Source of the DNA: Phycisphaerae bacterium
GTDB lineage: Bacteria; Planctomycetota; Phycisphaerae; UBA1845; UTPLA1
DNA: 60,801 bases
Reading direction: 5' to 3'
Assembly (NCBI GenBank): GCA_016935885.1
Contig: JAFGQA010000329.1
Span: 1 to 60,801 of the forward strand
The position numbers were made by a program, and so were the translations under genes. The notes below the pieces were generated by a model. It worked only from the letters and a program-made list of their open reading frames with translations, was not told where the DNA came from and searched no databases. Each line of letters starts with the position of its first letter. Position 1 is the first letter of the stretch. Shown here piece after piece: positions 1 to 8,933 of this stretch.

Positions 1-87
1 CGGATACCTGCCGGCGTCAGGCAGTGAGGTTCAGGAAGCCCGAAAAGTGGTCATTGACCACATTTCGAGCTCGAAAGGAGCCTCACG

Positions 88-1326
88 ATGCCGAACAGAA
101 CCGCGCCGCGCATTCCGTTCTATCGTTTGCACAAGACCTCAGGCCGAGCCGTGGTTCGTCTCAACGGTCGAGACATCTACCTCGGCAAACACGGCACTCC
201 CGAGAGCCACGCGAACTACAACCGCGTGATCTCCGAGTGGACGAGCAACTTCCGGCAGCTCCCCAGCAACGGGGTCCGTCCGAACGCGCCGGCGTTGACC
301 ATCTGCGAGATCGCTCTGCCATACCTGGCCTTCGTTGAGCAGCACTATCGCAAGCACGGGCGGCCCACGAGCGAGGTCTTCTCGATCAAGCGCGCGCTGG
401 AGCCCCTGATTGAGCTGTACGGGAGGACCGAGGCACGGAACTTTGGCCCGTTGGCGCTGAAGACCTACCGAGACGAGCTTATCGCAGCGGATCTCTCGCG
501 CGGCGTGATCAACAACCATGTCAGCCGCATCAAACGGTTCTTCAAGTGGGCGACGGCCAACGAGATGGTGCCGTCAGACGTCCATCACGGGCTTCAATGC
601 GTCGTCGGTCTTCGATGCGGGAGATCGCCGGCTCGGGAGACCCAGCCAATCCGTCCCGTTGATGATGCGATAGTCGATGCGACGATCGAGCACGTCAGTT
701 TTCAGGTGGCCACGATGATCCAGCTTCAGCGGTACACGGGCATGCGGCCGTGCGAGGTCATCATCATGCGCGGCTGCGACCTGGACATGTCCGGCAAGGT
801 CTGGGCATACGAGCCGGATTCGCACAAGACCGAGCACCACGGTCGGCACCGGGTCATCTACCTCGGCCCTCGGGCGCAGAAGGTGCTCGGCCCGGCATTG
901 AAGAGCGATGTGAACGCGTACTTGTTCAGCCCCCGAGAGGTCATGTTGCGGTTGCGACACAGGCTCCGGATGAACCGCAAGACGCCGATGACGCCGAGCC
1001 AGCGAAAACGACGCCCCAAGAAGGACCCCAAGAAAGCCCCCGGAGATCATTACATGACAAGCAGCTACGAGCACGCAATTCACCGGGGATGCGACAAGGC
1101 GTTTCCGCCGCCCGAAGGGACAACCGAAGAAGAGCGGCGGCAGTGGCGAAAGGCCCACCGCTGGACCCCGAACCAGCTTCGGCACAACGCCGCGACATTC
1201 CTGCGGAAGGAGTTTGGCATTGAGGCGGCCCGTGTGGTGCTCGGACACGCCTCATCGGCCGTGACTGAGATCTACGCTGAACTCGATTTGACGAAGGCGG
1301 CTGACATCATGGCCAGAGTGGGGTAG
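88..1326 (+). CDS. Tyrosine recombinase (phage/island integrase)
   Basis: A 412-residue site-specific recombinase that would integrate or excise a mobile island by strand exchange through a covalent tyrosine-DNA intermediate. The C-terminal catalytic domain is clear: first arginine in YTGMRPCEV, then NQLRHNAAT, LGHAS and the nucleophile in EIYAELD. The usual H of the HxxR box is N here (NQLR), a variant I recall from planctomycete integrases. The N-terminal half has the SAM-like core-binding fold pattern around residues 70-190. The start is set by an SD (GAAAGGAG) seven bases before ATG. It is the only rightward gene in the first 8 kb and stands divergent from DUF1580, which suggests it marks one end of an island. 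Family call is firm; target site unknown. Confidence 0.93.
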   Translation: MPNRTAPRIPFYRLHKTSGRAVVRLNGRDIYLGKHGTPESHANYNRVISEWTSNFRQLPSNGVRPNAPALTICEIALPYLAFVEQHYRKHGRPTSEVFSIKRALEPLIELYGRTEARNFGPLALKTYRDELIAADLSRGVINNHVSRIKRFFKWATANEMVPSDVHHGLQCVVGLRCGRSPARETQPIRPVDDAIVDATIEHVSFQVATMIQLQRYTGMRPCEVIIMRGCDLDMSGKVWAYEPDSHKTEHHGRHRVIYLGPRAQKVLGPALKSDVNAYLFSPREVMLRLRHRLRMNRKTPMTPSQRKRRPKKDPKKAPGDHYMTSSYEHAIHRGCDKAFPPPEGTTEEERRQWRKAHRWTPNQLRHNAATFLRKEFGIEAARVVLGHASSAVTEIYAELDLTKAADIMARVG

Positions 1327-1603
1327 CCTACGCGAACGGTACCGGCGACCTCGTCGCCGTGCGGCCTCCGCCGATCGATCCGTCGGTCGGTGGAGGCTGA
1401 ACCGTCTTTCTTCGACCACGAACCTCTGTCGTATACGGAGGTGGTCCTGAACGCATGGGCGAACGTTCTTCGGTGGTTTGGGTAGTGAATGACCATCGAG
1501 CCTTCGATACCAGTGCCGGTGGTGATTGTAGCCCCGTGAAGTACCTGACGCTTCCAGCCGTCCACTGATTCAGGCCGGACGCCCTGCAATCCTGATCGCA
1601 GTC
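1327..1603. other. Non-coding gap between convergent integrase and DUF1580 genes
   Basis: The two flanking genes converge here. An open frame on the minus strand overlaps the integrase 3' end but has low-quality composition and no SD. No clear terminator or repeat was seen. Confidence 0.5.
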
Positions 1604-1939
1604 TCAGACTTCGGGCTTTCTGTTGGTGCCGCGCAGCATTTCGGCCAGGCGGTTGGACGCCTTATCGATCTGCCTCTGTCGGGTCAGCGTCTGGGCCGGG
1701 ACCGCCTTGGGCTCTTCTCCCCATCCTGAACTCAGGTGATCTGCGAAACGCTGCAAGGCCTCCGTTGACGTGTAGGTCGAACCGCCGATCTTGATCGAGT
1801 CGAGACGCACTCCTCGCACGCCGCGTTTGATCCATCGGTAGCATGCGCTCATGTGGACCCGCTTGCCGTTGGGGCGGGGGGGCAGGTGACGCGGCACCTC
1901 TCGAATCGGGATCAGCGTTTCCGCACCTATGTCGATCAT
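1604..1939 (-). CDS. DUF1580 family protein
   Basis: A 111-residue protein with the DUF1580 pattern: MIDIGAETLI start, LPPRPNGKRVHMSACYRW, RGVRGVRLDSIKIGG and STEALQRFADHLS. The arrangement resembles a short winged-helix or MerR/excisionase-like DNA-binding fold (helix, Y-R-W, then a strand with a glycine turn). The family is known mainly from planctomycetes and often lies next to integrases, as here, so a role as recombination directionality factor or island regulator is plausible but inferred. The second of two adjacent start codons (GTG, ATG) was chosen; neither has a convincing SD. Confidence 0.8.
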   Translation of the reverse strand: MIDIGAETLIPIREVPRHLPPRPNGKRVHMSACYRWIKRGVRGVRLDSIKIGGSTYTSTEALQRFADHLSSGWGEEPKAVPAQTLTRQRQIDKASNRLAEMLRGTNRKPEV

Positions 1940-1971
1940 CACGTTGCGTCCGACTGTGGGTCAAGCTGTTT

Positions 1972-2256
1972 CTACTTCGATCCGGCCGTATTGACCGCCT
2001 CCGTATCGAGCACGCGCAGCGTGAGGTGCTCGTATGCCTTGGTGGCGACGAGCGCGACCTTGGGGAGCTCGTCCGGGCGGAAGTACGTCGTTGTCTTCCA
2101 TTGGCCGGACTTGTCGTCGCGATAGCGTTTCTGGATGCGAACGCTGAACTGGGGGTAGCTCTTGCCGTTTGCCGCACCGCGTTCCTGCCACACGGCGGCG
2201 ACGATGGTGCCGGCTCGAAACTCTTTGACCGGATGCTGCTTGTCAGATTCCGACAT
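1972..2256 (-). CDS. Small conserved island protein, paralogue of the 31.6 kb protein
   Basis: About 94 residues starting MSESDKQ. The start is fixed by AAGGAGAA six bases upstream. A longer reading frame exists but has no SD. The sequence pattern VKEFRAGTIVAAVWQ, then YPQFSVRIQKRYRD, QWKTTTYFRPDELPKVALVATKAYEHL is shared in outline with the 77-residue protein at 31.6 kb: a two-strand segment, then basic residues, then D-(E/D)-L and an alpha helix ending in a hydrophobic run. Function unknown. The pattern suggests a compact beta-beta-alpha nucleic-acid- or protein-binding domain carried by planctomycete mobile islands. Confidence 0.7.
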   Translation of the reverse strand: MSESDKQHPVKEFRAGTIVAAVWQERGAANGKSYPQFSVRIQKRYRDDKSGQWKTTTYFRPDELPKVALVATKAYEHLTLRVLDTEAVNTAGSK

Positions 2257-2344
2257 TCGCGTTCTCCTTGGCAAAACCCGCTGTACTTATGTTCGCGGAC
2301 AGGCGAACAGCAAGCTCAAAAAAACACGGCGTGGAGCCGTGGCG

Positions 2345-3124
2345 TCAATCGCATCTGCTGGACTCCGCGAGGCTGAAAAGGTCCTGTCGCTTCGGCACTC
2401 CCTCCACGATCTCAATCGAATCGAGTTCGGCTTTGGACTCCATGGGTCGCAGCAGGCGCTCCGCGAGTTCGTCAGAAAGCAGCCGTCGCGGCTCCGTGAT
2501 GCGCGGTTGGATGTCGCTGCACCGGATAATCGCCGCGGACAGGGAGACGTCGAAACGTCGAGTGATCTTCGGCAGCAACCGCTTACGCCACAGCCATTCC
2601 GATTCGGGTGTGGTCTTCATCAACTCGATCGTGCATTGAGGCTTGTCCATGCGATGCTCGTCGAAGACCTGGAGGATCTCGCGTTCCAACAGCGGCAGCG
2701 GCATAAGGAACGCTGCCGCGAAACGGTCGGCTTGGCGCTCGTAGAGATTCGATGACCCAGGTCCCAGTTCGTGGGTTTCGCGGAACTCGCTTTGCACCTT
2801 GGCGTGTAGCACCAAGTGGCCGAGCTCATGCGCGCACGTGAACCGGCAACGACCATCGTGCGTTAGAGCCTGCTCATCGATCAGAATCTCCCGGCTTTCA
2901 ACGTATGTTGCACCCAGCACGCCGTCTCCAAGGTGCGACAAGTCAGCGTAGCCGAAGCGAATCCCCAATGGCCCCTCGATCCACTCCTCGACCGGGACGG
3001 GGAGGGGTACCTGGTCCAGCCGGAGCTTTCGGCGGCATCGCTCCAGGCAGCTCCACGCCCGCTGGTCGACCTGCCGCCGTCCCCGACGAGGTTCGAAGAT
3101 CCGGGCTGTCAGGGACGTGCGCAC
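2345..3124 (-). CDS. ImmA/IrrE-type zinc metallopeptidase
   Basis: A 259-residue protein with the zinc-protease signature [11 protein letters not shown], with a downstream [15 protein letters not shown] helix that supplies the third ligand glutamate or aspartate region typical of ImmA/IrrE (COG2856) proteins. Such proteases usually cleave or inactivate a partner XRE-type repressor after a stress signal. Here the partner gene is immediately upstream, separated by three bases, and this gene begins with GTG right after the upstream TAA, so the two are almost certainly co-translated. Likely controls the island's switch from quiescence. Function from family; specific target inferred. Confidence 0.88.
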   Translation of the reverse strand: MRTSLTARIFEPRRGRRQVDQRAWSCLERCRRKLRLDQVPLPVPVEEWIEGPLGIRFGYADLSHLGDGVLGATYVESREILIDEQALTHDGRCRFTCAHELGHLVLHAKVQSEFRETHELGPGSSNLYERQADRFAAAFLMPLPLLEREILQVFDEHRMDKPQCTIELMKTTPESEWLWRKRLLPKITRRFDVSLSAAIIRCSDIQPRITEPRRLLSDELAERLLRPMESKAELDSIEIVEGVPKRQDLFSLAESSRCD

Positions 3125-3127
3125 GGG

Positions 3128-3526
3128 TTACTTCTCCGACTTGCCGCCTTTATCCGACGCCATCTGCCGGGCTTGACCGATAAGCCGGTCCCACTGCTCG
3201 GAGTTGAGCTTCCGGGCAGTCCGGAGGAACTCCGGGACCTTCTCGGCCGTCATGGCGTCCTGATTCGCGACCTCTTCCACGACGCTGTCGGCCTTGCTCC
3301 AGCCGGCCCGGAGTTCCGGTTCAGCGATACCGTAAAGCTCGCTGATCCGCTTGAGCAGACCTTCGGAGGGGCTCCGGCGGCCTTTCTCGATGTCCGTGAG
3401 ATGGGCCGGAGCGATGTCCAGCAGTCTGGCCATCTCGCGGAGTCCCTTCTTGAGGACCTCCACGCGGCGGCCCCGGAGCACCTCTCCGATCGGCGGTGGC
3501 GGCTTCGCTGACGTCTTGCGGGCCAT
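3128..3526 (-). CDS. XRE-family helix-turn-helix regulator paired with ImmA protease
   Basis: A 132-residue DNA-binding protein. The HTH covers about residues 10-70: LREMARLLDIAPAHLTDIEK, RRSPSEGLLKRISELYGI. A C-terminal helical tail (residues 85-130) may contact the protease encoded next. The initiating ATG has GAGG about eight bases upstream. The gene is first in a two-gene operon with the ImmA/IrrE peptidase, an arrangement known from integrative elements such as ICEBs1, where the repressor keeps the element silent. The 367-base region upstream would hold its promoter and operator. Confidence 0.88.
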   Translation of the reverse strand: MARKTSAKPPPPIGEVLRGRRVEVLKKGLREMARLLDIAPAHLTDIEKGRRSPSEGLLKRISELYGIAEPELRAGWSKADSVVEEVANQDAMTAEKVPEFLRTARKLNSEQWDRLIGQARQMASDKGGKSEK

Positions 3527-3893
3527 GAGAATCCTCGCTTCAACAACTGTACGCTTACATGCTAACGTCGGAACAGCCGCAGGTCAAGAGCCCGGCCGTG
3601 TTTTTTTCGTCGGACCTGCTGCCAGCCGACGACGGAACCCACGGCGGCCGCATGAGCGGCTGCCGCGGCCGGTGCCTGCTGCTGCCAAGCGCAACCTGAC
3701 CAGCTGAGCCTCGGGCGGGTCTGAACACCTGTCAGGGGCCAGTTTCGATGGCCGGGCGAACTTCGGCGACCGGCACCGGAAACTGTTTCGGCCGACCTAT
3801 GGTTGGTGGTAGCGAGGGCTTCGTGGCCTTGCAGACCGCCGGGCCGGGCGAGATCCCGGGCGAGCGGGTCTCGTCCTCGCGAGTTCGCGGGGT
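3527..3893. other. Non-coding region between helicase 3' end and XRE promoter
   Basis: No gene supported. It holds a GC-rich hairpin at 3642-3665 (CGGCGGCCG and CGGCTGCCG arms around CATGAG) and a seven-T run at 3601-3607. It lies downstream of the helicase and upstream of the XRE gene on the same strand, so terminator plus promoter function is likely, but no sites can be pinned. Confidence 0.4.
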
Positions 3894-6800
3894 CTATGCT
3901 GCCTCGGCCTCGGCCGTCATATCCCGGACGGGCCTGCGGCGGCTCAGGAGTCGTTCGAGAGTCGCCGGAGCGTCTTCGACGTGCGTGAACCAACGCCGCT
4001 TGTAGTAGATAGTCTCGTCGAAGAAGCCGTATCCGCGTAGCTCGTTTTTGTTGGCCATGACGCCGCAGAGCACGAGCTCTACCACGTCGTCTCCTGCCAC
4101 GCGGGAGAGAGTGAGTCGCCAGCCGTTATCGAGTTCCACGAGCGAGCCGCCGCGGAGAAGCTCAAGGATCTCGCTTGCTGAGGCTTCGGCGAGTGAATTG
4201 CCGATGCCGAGCCGCTGTTTTACCTTGGGCACGTCTGCTGTGCTCAGGTGGAAGCCGACAAGTGCGTCTCCGCTCTCAAGGCTTGCCCGGGCAACCCTCG
4301 TGCTGTCGATCCCTTCCCCGCCCATGATCTTGTCGTAGATCGGGACGATGGCTCCGGTGAGGATATGGAACTTGCGGGTTGCCGTGGCCGGCGTGTTTGC
4401 GTACGCGGTATCCCACCATTTCCGAGCAACCTCGGGGGAAACCTTCTCATACTTGCGGTCTAGCTCGCGTCGCTCCAGCAACCTGCGATTGCTCCCCTTT
4501 ACGCCGAGCAAGAGCACGTCGTTTCGCGTGTCTCCCTGGTGATTCTCGACCGCGTAGATGTGGCCGCTTCGGGAGTTCTGGTAGAAGCCCTCGCGGGCAT
4601 TTCGCAAGGCTCTGTCAAAGTCGTTGCGGGCAACATCGACTTCGCCTTCAAGCTCGTAGAGCACGGTCCGTGCTCCGGTTGCCGAGTCGGTGTGGAGCGT
4701 CTGCGGGGGGTTGGAGTGTTTCAGGTGAGACGCCCTGATCTCCTCAACGCCGAAGTCAAACGCCCCGGCACGCTTTGCCCCTTCGACAGCCTGGAGGTAG
4801 CGTTCGTAGAAGAGTTCAAAGATCGCGTTCTGCTTCTCGACGGGCAGAACCATGATGCGGTTCAGAAAGTGATTGACGTTTCTGCGGAAGTGGTCTTTGA
4901 CGCTGGTTCTGTCGGCGTCCAGCAGGCCCATTCGCTCAAGCTCGGGCATACCGAGCCCGGCGTCTTTGTGGCGGTTGATCTCGATCTCACGGTAGAAGCG
5001 TGCGAGTGCTGCTGCCCCGTACTCGTCGGTCACGTCCTCGGGCCGGAAAAGTTCCCCGCCAAGGGACTGCCGCTCGCCCTTGGTGAGTGCTCCCAGGGCC
5101 GCGAGTCGCTTGGATACGGCGTTCACCTGCCGCTTCTGGCCGGCCAGGTCGAGCAGCACCAGCCGGATGATCGGGGCTGATACCTGATGCGAGCGGTGCA
5201 CGCGGCCAAAGACCTGCATTTGCTGGTCGGCTGACCATGACAGTTGAAAAGCGTAGAACACCCGCCGCTCGTGGTTCTCCGCGTCGATGTCGGCGTGCAG
5301 GCTGATCCCGGTGGAACCTGCCCCGGACACGACGGCCAGGCGTTTCTTTCCCTCCTGAAAATGCCGGGTCTCGTACTCGTTGAGGCGACGGGTACCCACA
5401 CCGGAGAGTTTCCGACGGACGTATTTGCCGTGCTCGAAGCGGTGGGAGCGGCCGGTGATCTCGGCCACGTTCTGCGGGCCGAAGTGATTGACCAGTGTAT
5501 CAATCGGGTTCTGCGGAAAGTCGAGGTCGGCTACCTTCTCCAGGAGTTCCTTCTGCCTGGCGAGGTTCTCGCGGTTAAGCTCGGGGTTCCCGGCTTCATC
5601 CCTAACGCGAACGCTGCGCACTTTTCCCGTAACCGGGTCAGTCTCTTCCCGATACTGGTAAATCGGAAACTGCTTCTCGATTAGTTGGACGATCATCTCT
5701 CGTGGCGTGGCGTCGAGTTCCGAAAGATCGAGCCCCGCCGCAAGGGCCTGACTCACCTTCCGCTCGGTCTGCGCTTCCCCGGTGTTAAACAGGCTGACGA
5801 CGACAGAGTGGCCCTCGGCGAGATCAGCTTCAATAGCGGGGATCACGTCGGGCAGTTCGTAGGCCATCATCAGTTGCAGGAAAAACCGCTGCTGAGCCGA
5901 GTAGAACTGTGCATAGCGGCTTGCGGTTCGTACCTGGCCGGCGGTCTGTTCTGCTCGCTCGAATGCTACGAGCAGTTCGGCCCAAAGCTCGGCGATTTCG
6001 TCATACTGCCTGCGCTCATCGACTGTCATGCGATGCACCAATGGCTCGTACTCAACGGCTGAGTCAGGCACGATACTTCCGTCTTGCCGGCGTGTGGGGC
6101 CGTAGCTGATGGTGCGTGCCAGAAAAGAGCCGACTGCCTTCAGGTCGCGGGAGAGCATTTCCATTGCCGCGACACCGCCCCGCTCCATTGCGACCATGAA
6201 CGCGGGGAAGTCGGCAAACGGTGCTCCCGGTCCCCAGAGCCACAACCGCTCGTACGGGGCCATGTGGCGGACTTCGGTTGCTCCCGTGGCACTGAAATAC
6301 CGAACCCGTGCCATTGGGAACATCCGTTGAAGCTCAATGCCCATGTTCCCCCGCTGCGTGCCTGAGTCGGTAGACACCTTGCCGTTGTGGGGACTGGCTG
6401 CGGCGTTCTTCATCAAGTGCGATTCGTCAAAGGCGATCACGCCGTCAAAGTCCTTGCCGAGCCAGTCTGTTAGCTGCTTGAACCGTGGTCGAGCCCCGTT
6501 GAAGTCCTGGGCAAGCATGGTGTACGTCGTAAAGAACACGCCGTGCTCAGCCGCTACGCTCTCGTCGGGCTTTAGCCTGGGCTGATGGATGATCCTGAGT
6601 GGGAGCCCTACGGCGTCGCGGTCCCGCTCAGCGTCGGCTGCAAGCTGGTGCGAAGCTGAGATATGCACGTGCTTCCGTCGTTCCTGCTGGAACTGATCGT
6701 AGATGAAAGCGTAGACTTCGCGGCCCTTGCCAACGCCTGTCCCGTCACCGTTCCAGTGACCGCGGCGGTTTCCGTCTGGTAGGATGGTCTCGGTCGCCTG

Positions 6801-8351
6801 GCCGGCGTAGATCGTGTCCTCAACCTGGAGGTCCGAGACTCGGCCCTCGCTGATCAATTCCGGGGGCAGGTGATGTCGGTAGGTGATATCCGGCGGCTCA
6901 ACCGATGCCATTGTGGTCGATTCGACTACGTTTGCCGGGTGGGGCTCCGCTCCCCGGACAATCGCCTTCTGCACCCGGTAGCGTGAAAACACCGTGCCAG
7001 CTTCGATCTCAGTGGCTCGGTGCAACGCGGGTGTCAGTAGCTCGCCGATTCCCTCAGCCTGTGAAACGTGGGTACTTTCGGACCTGGTGGCGAGTCGAGG
7101 TCCGCTGCTCTCTCTCTCGCCGCTGCTGGCTGCTCCGCTCTGAGTGTCAGTGTGGCTGCGAGCCGAGCGTCGGCTGCGGGCCGAAACATCCTCGCCGGCA
7201 AGCGGGGCGATACGTTGATACGCCTCGTGCGGGGCAAGCTCCGAGCCGGTAATCACGTCCGCCTCGTCCGGGGTCGGCCCATCGTTGTCGATCACGATGA
7301 TCTGGTTGTCGAACGACGTGCCGAACTTGCCGTAGCTTCTCCCGTCCATGCCGATGTTGGCCCGGACGTGGTAACGCTCCTGAATCTTCTTCCACCAATC
7401 GCGAAACCCGACGCGGTCCAAGGCCATGCCGCGACCGACAACGGCGACCAGTCGCCCGGCCGGCTTTAGCCGGAGTAGCGCTTGCTCGATATGCCGAGCA
7501 CCGAATCTGGTGTTGTGCCCGCGAACCCGCCCACCAGTGGCGGAAAACGGCGGGTTCATCACAACCACGTCATACGTCTTGTCCGGGGCCAGCGTGTTGT
7601 GCAGGCGTTCGGCGTCAACGCTCGTCACTGAGAAGCCCTGCATTCTGAGCAGTTCCGAGCGACGCGGGTCGATCTCGTTTGTGTGAACATCCCCGCCGGC
7701 CTTTCGTGCCAGGACGGCGATGTTCCCGGTTCCTGCACTCGGCTCAAGTACGCTCGTGCCGCGGGTGATCCCCGCGGCCTTCACCACAACAAACGCTTGG
7801 GCGGGTGGCGTGCTGAACTGTTGCAGTTCAACCTGCCGCTCGTCGCGGCGAGTCTGCCGGGGCATGTGCTCTGTGAGGGCAAGTAGCTTCTGAATGCTGC
7901 CCGCTGCATCGTCACAGTCGATATCGAGCCCGTCGATGTGGAGGTTCATCCCCGCCTCGGCTGCATCGTACCCGTCCCGAGCATTGCCGACAGCCGTTCC
8001 GAACACTTCTCGTGCAAGCTCGTTTAGCCGTGGGTTATCCAGCTTGGTATCTGGCTCGTCCCGGAGTAGGTCCCGGACGCGGTGGGCTAGCTCCTGAACC
8101 GGGACTCTGTCCTTTGGTAGATCACTGTCGCCCTGCGGTCTGCCGTATAAAGCCGTCGTCGTCGGGTTCTCACTGAATGCGGGACCCGACGATGATGGCT
8201 TAGGCAGACCGCCAAGGCGGCTGTGCCGCTGCCCCCCTGCCGGTAATGCCTGAGTCAGAGGGTTCTCAGAGCTTTGAGCGTCAAACAGCGAGAAGAGCGT
8301 TAGCTGCTGGCTCTCGGCTGCGGCTGGTTGTCGTGCTTGCTTTTTCCTCAT
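3894..8351 (-). CDS. Strawberry-notch-type helicase with N-terminal DNA methyltransferase-like domain
   Basis: A 1485-residue protein. After a disordered leader (residues 1-80) comes a class I methyltransferase-like domain: QFSTPP near 178, SAM motif LEPSAGTGN near 202-210, catalytic-type NPPF near 266. A Strawberry-notch/SNF2-type helicase follows: Walker A in GDGTGVGKGRE, DEAH-like box AFDESHLMKNA, then the helicase C domain with SGAGSTGISLHAD and QVFGRVHRSHQ. Proteins of this layout are common on plasmids, phages and integrative elements. Roles in modifying or remodelling incoming DNA are proposed but not established. The start at MRKKQARQ is set by GAGAGGA six bases upstream; the frame stays open to 8687 without an SD. 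An imperfect palindrome is embedded in frame in the leader (residues about 31-71). Confidence 0.9.
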   Translation of the reverse strand: MRKKQARQPAAAESQQLTLFSLFDAQSSENPLTQALPAGGQRHSRLGGLPKPSSSGPAFSENPTTTALYGRPQGDSDLPKDRVPVQELAHRVRDLLRDEPDTKLDNPRLNELAREVFGTAVGNARDGYDAAEAGMNLHIDGLDIDCDDAAGSIQKLLALTEHMPRQTRRDERQVELQQFSTPPAQAFVVVKAAGITRGTSVLEPSAGTGNIAVLARKAGGDVHTNEIDPRRSELLRMQGFSVTSVDAERLHNTLAPDKTYDVVVMNPPFSATGGRVRGHNTRFGARHIEQALLRLKPAGRLVAVVGRGMALDRVGFRDWWKKIQERYHVRANIGMDGRSYGKFGTSFDNQIIVIDNDGPTPDEADVITGSELAPHEAYQRIAPLAGEDVSARSRRSARSHTDTQSGAASSGERESSGPRLATRSESTHVSQAEGIGELLTPALHRATEIEAGTVFSRYRVQKAIVRGAEPHPANVVESTTMASVEPPDITYRHHLPPELISEGRVSDLQVEDTIYAGQATETILPDGNRRGHWNGDGTGVGKGREVYAFIYDQFQQERRKHVHISASHQLAADAERDRDAVGLPLRIIHQPRLKPDESVAAEHGVFFTTYTMLAQDFNGARPRFKQLTDWLGKDFDGVIAFDESHLMKNAAASPHNGKVSTDSGTQRGNMGIELQRMFPMARVRYFSATGATEVRHMAPYERLWLWGPGAPFADFPAFMVAMERGGVAAMEMLSRDLKAVGSFLARTISYGPTRRQDGSIVPDSAVEYEPLVHRMTVDERRQYDEIAELWAELLVAFERAEQTAGQVRTASRYAQFYSAQQRFFLQLMMAYELPDVIPAIEADLAEGHSVVVSLFNTGEAQTERKVSQALAAGLDLSELDATPREMIVQLIEKQFPIYQYREETDPVTGKVRSVRVRDEAGNPELNRENLARQKELLEKVADLDFPQNPIDTLVNHFGPQNVAEITGRSHRFEHGKYVRRKLSGVGTRRLNEYETRHFQEGKKRLAVVSGAGSTGISLHADIDAENHERRVFYAFQLSWSADQQMQVFGRVHRSHQVSAPIIRLVLLDLAGQKRQVNAVSKRLAALGALTKGERQSLGGELFRPEDVTDEYGAAALARFYREIEINRHKDAGLGMPELERMGLLDADRTSVKDHFRRNVNHFLNRIMVLPVEKQNAIFELFYERYLQAVEGAKRAGAFDFGVEEIRASHLKHSNPPQTLHTDSATGARTVLYELEGEVDVARNDFDRALRNAREGFYQNSRSGHIYAVENHQGDTRNDVLLLGVKGSNRRLLERRELDRKYEKVSPEVARKWWDTAYANTPATATRKFHILTGAIVPIYDKIMGGEGIDSTRVARASLESGDALVGFHLSTADVPKVKQRLGIGNSLAEASASEILELLRGGSLVELDNGWRLTLSRVAGDDVVELVLCGVMANKNELRGYGFFDETIYYKRRWFTHVEDAPATLERLLSRRRPVRDMTAEAEAA
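8139..8260. repeat. Structured hairpin repeat, copy 1 (inside helicase gene)
   Basis: On the plus strand TCTGCC (8139-8144) pairs with GGCAGA (8203-8208). Then a GTATA/A asymmetric internal loop. Then an 18-bp stem from 8149/8150 to 8167 with partners 8184-8201, including two G.U pairs that exist only on the plus strand. A conserved 3' block follows, CCCTGCCGGTAATGC through TGAGTCAGAG. The same architecture recurs at 46.8 kb with a different but still paired inner stem. Here it is translated as part of the helicase leader. Confidence 0.7.
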
Positions 8352-8899
8352 TCTGAGTCCTCTCGCAAAAAGGTTGGTCTGGTTCCCTTCGCCGGAAGCT
8401 GAGGGAGCCAGGCCAACCGCCGAGAGGACGGGCGGAGAGCAAGACGGGTACAGGTCGAAGCGTTGGGCAATGGGCGTGACAGGCCGTAGTGCCTGGCGCG
8501 AACGTTGCCGCTTCGACCGGGAGCAACGCTCGTAACCGTCTTGCTCGGAGCAACCCGAGGGGAAAGCAAGCCAGTCGGCGGGTCGAGTGAGCGGGCAGGT
8601 GGTGCTGCTTCTGAGAGCGGTGCTGGGCTGGGTAAAACAAGTGCGCTCGGAGGTGATAAAGACAGGCCCGGTGGTGCGCGGCCTCAAGAACCTATGGTCG
8701 GGGCCTTGGTCGCCTGCGGCGGGATGCCATTCTTTCCTGACCGTGCTACTCTGAATCTTGCGAGGCCTCGGCCTCGTGGTCGTCAGTGACGAAAAACGTA
8801 GCTGGCGTCATCGAGACGGGCGGCGCGACCCGGCAAACCAGGCTTCACCAGCTTGGCTAAGGGGGCGGGATTCACCATCCGCCAACGCGACGACCCGTA
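8352..8899. other. Non-coding region upstream of helicase gene
   Basis: Divides the leftward helicase from the rightward RNA-rich region. Short open frames occur on both strands but none has an SD or recognisable domain. It should contain the helicase promoter (SD only at 8358-8364) and any promoter for rightward transcription into the domain V hairpin. It also contains the direct repeat at 8664-8693. Confidence 0.45.
8664..8693. repeat. 30-bp repeat, copy 1
   Basis: AGGCCCGGTGGTGCG followed by CGGCCTCAAGAACCT. It matches 26 of 30 bases with 30217-30246 in the same orientation. It contains a small inverted repeat (AGGCC/GGCCT). The two copies bracket the 21.5-kb segment that holds the RNA region, defence genes and kinase modules, and each sits against mobile-island genes on its outer side. 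Confidence 0.55.
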
Positions 8900-8933
8900 G
8901 AGCCGGATGCCATGAGAGTGGCTTGTCCGGCTC
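8900..8933 (+). ncRNA. Group II intron domain V
   Basis: The 34 bases fold exactly as domain V of a group II intron: a 9-bp lower stem (GAGCCGGAT with GTCCGGCTC, closing on a U.G pair), a 5-bp upper stem (GCCAT with GTGGC), a GNRA tetraloop (GAGA) and a two-base 3' bulge (TT). Total length is the canonical 34, and the catalytic AGC triad is at 8901-8903. The bulge bases differ from the more usual AC or CG. A D6-like hairpin follows at 8946-8985: CCGG/CCGG, an A-rich internal loop, then CCCTGC/GCAGGG with a seven-base loop. The upstream neighbour is a leftward gene, so no ordinary intron body can precede it. See findings for the permuted-intron reading. Confidence 0.75.

Noticed and set aside
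1272..1589. Leftward 105-residue frame overlapping the integrase end
   Set aside because: No SD, overlaps a solid gene by 55 bases and has no domain-like pattern.
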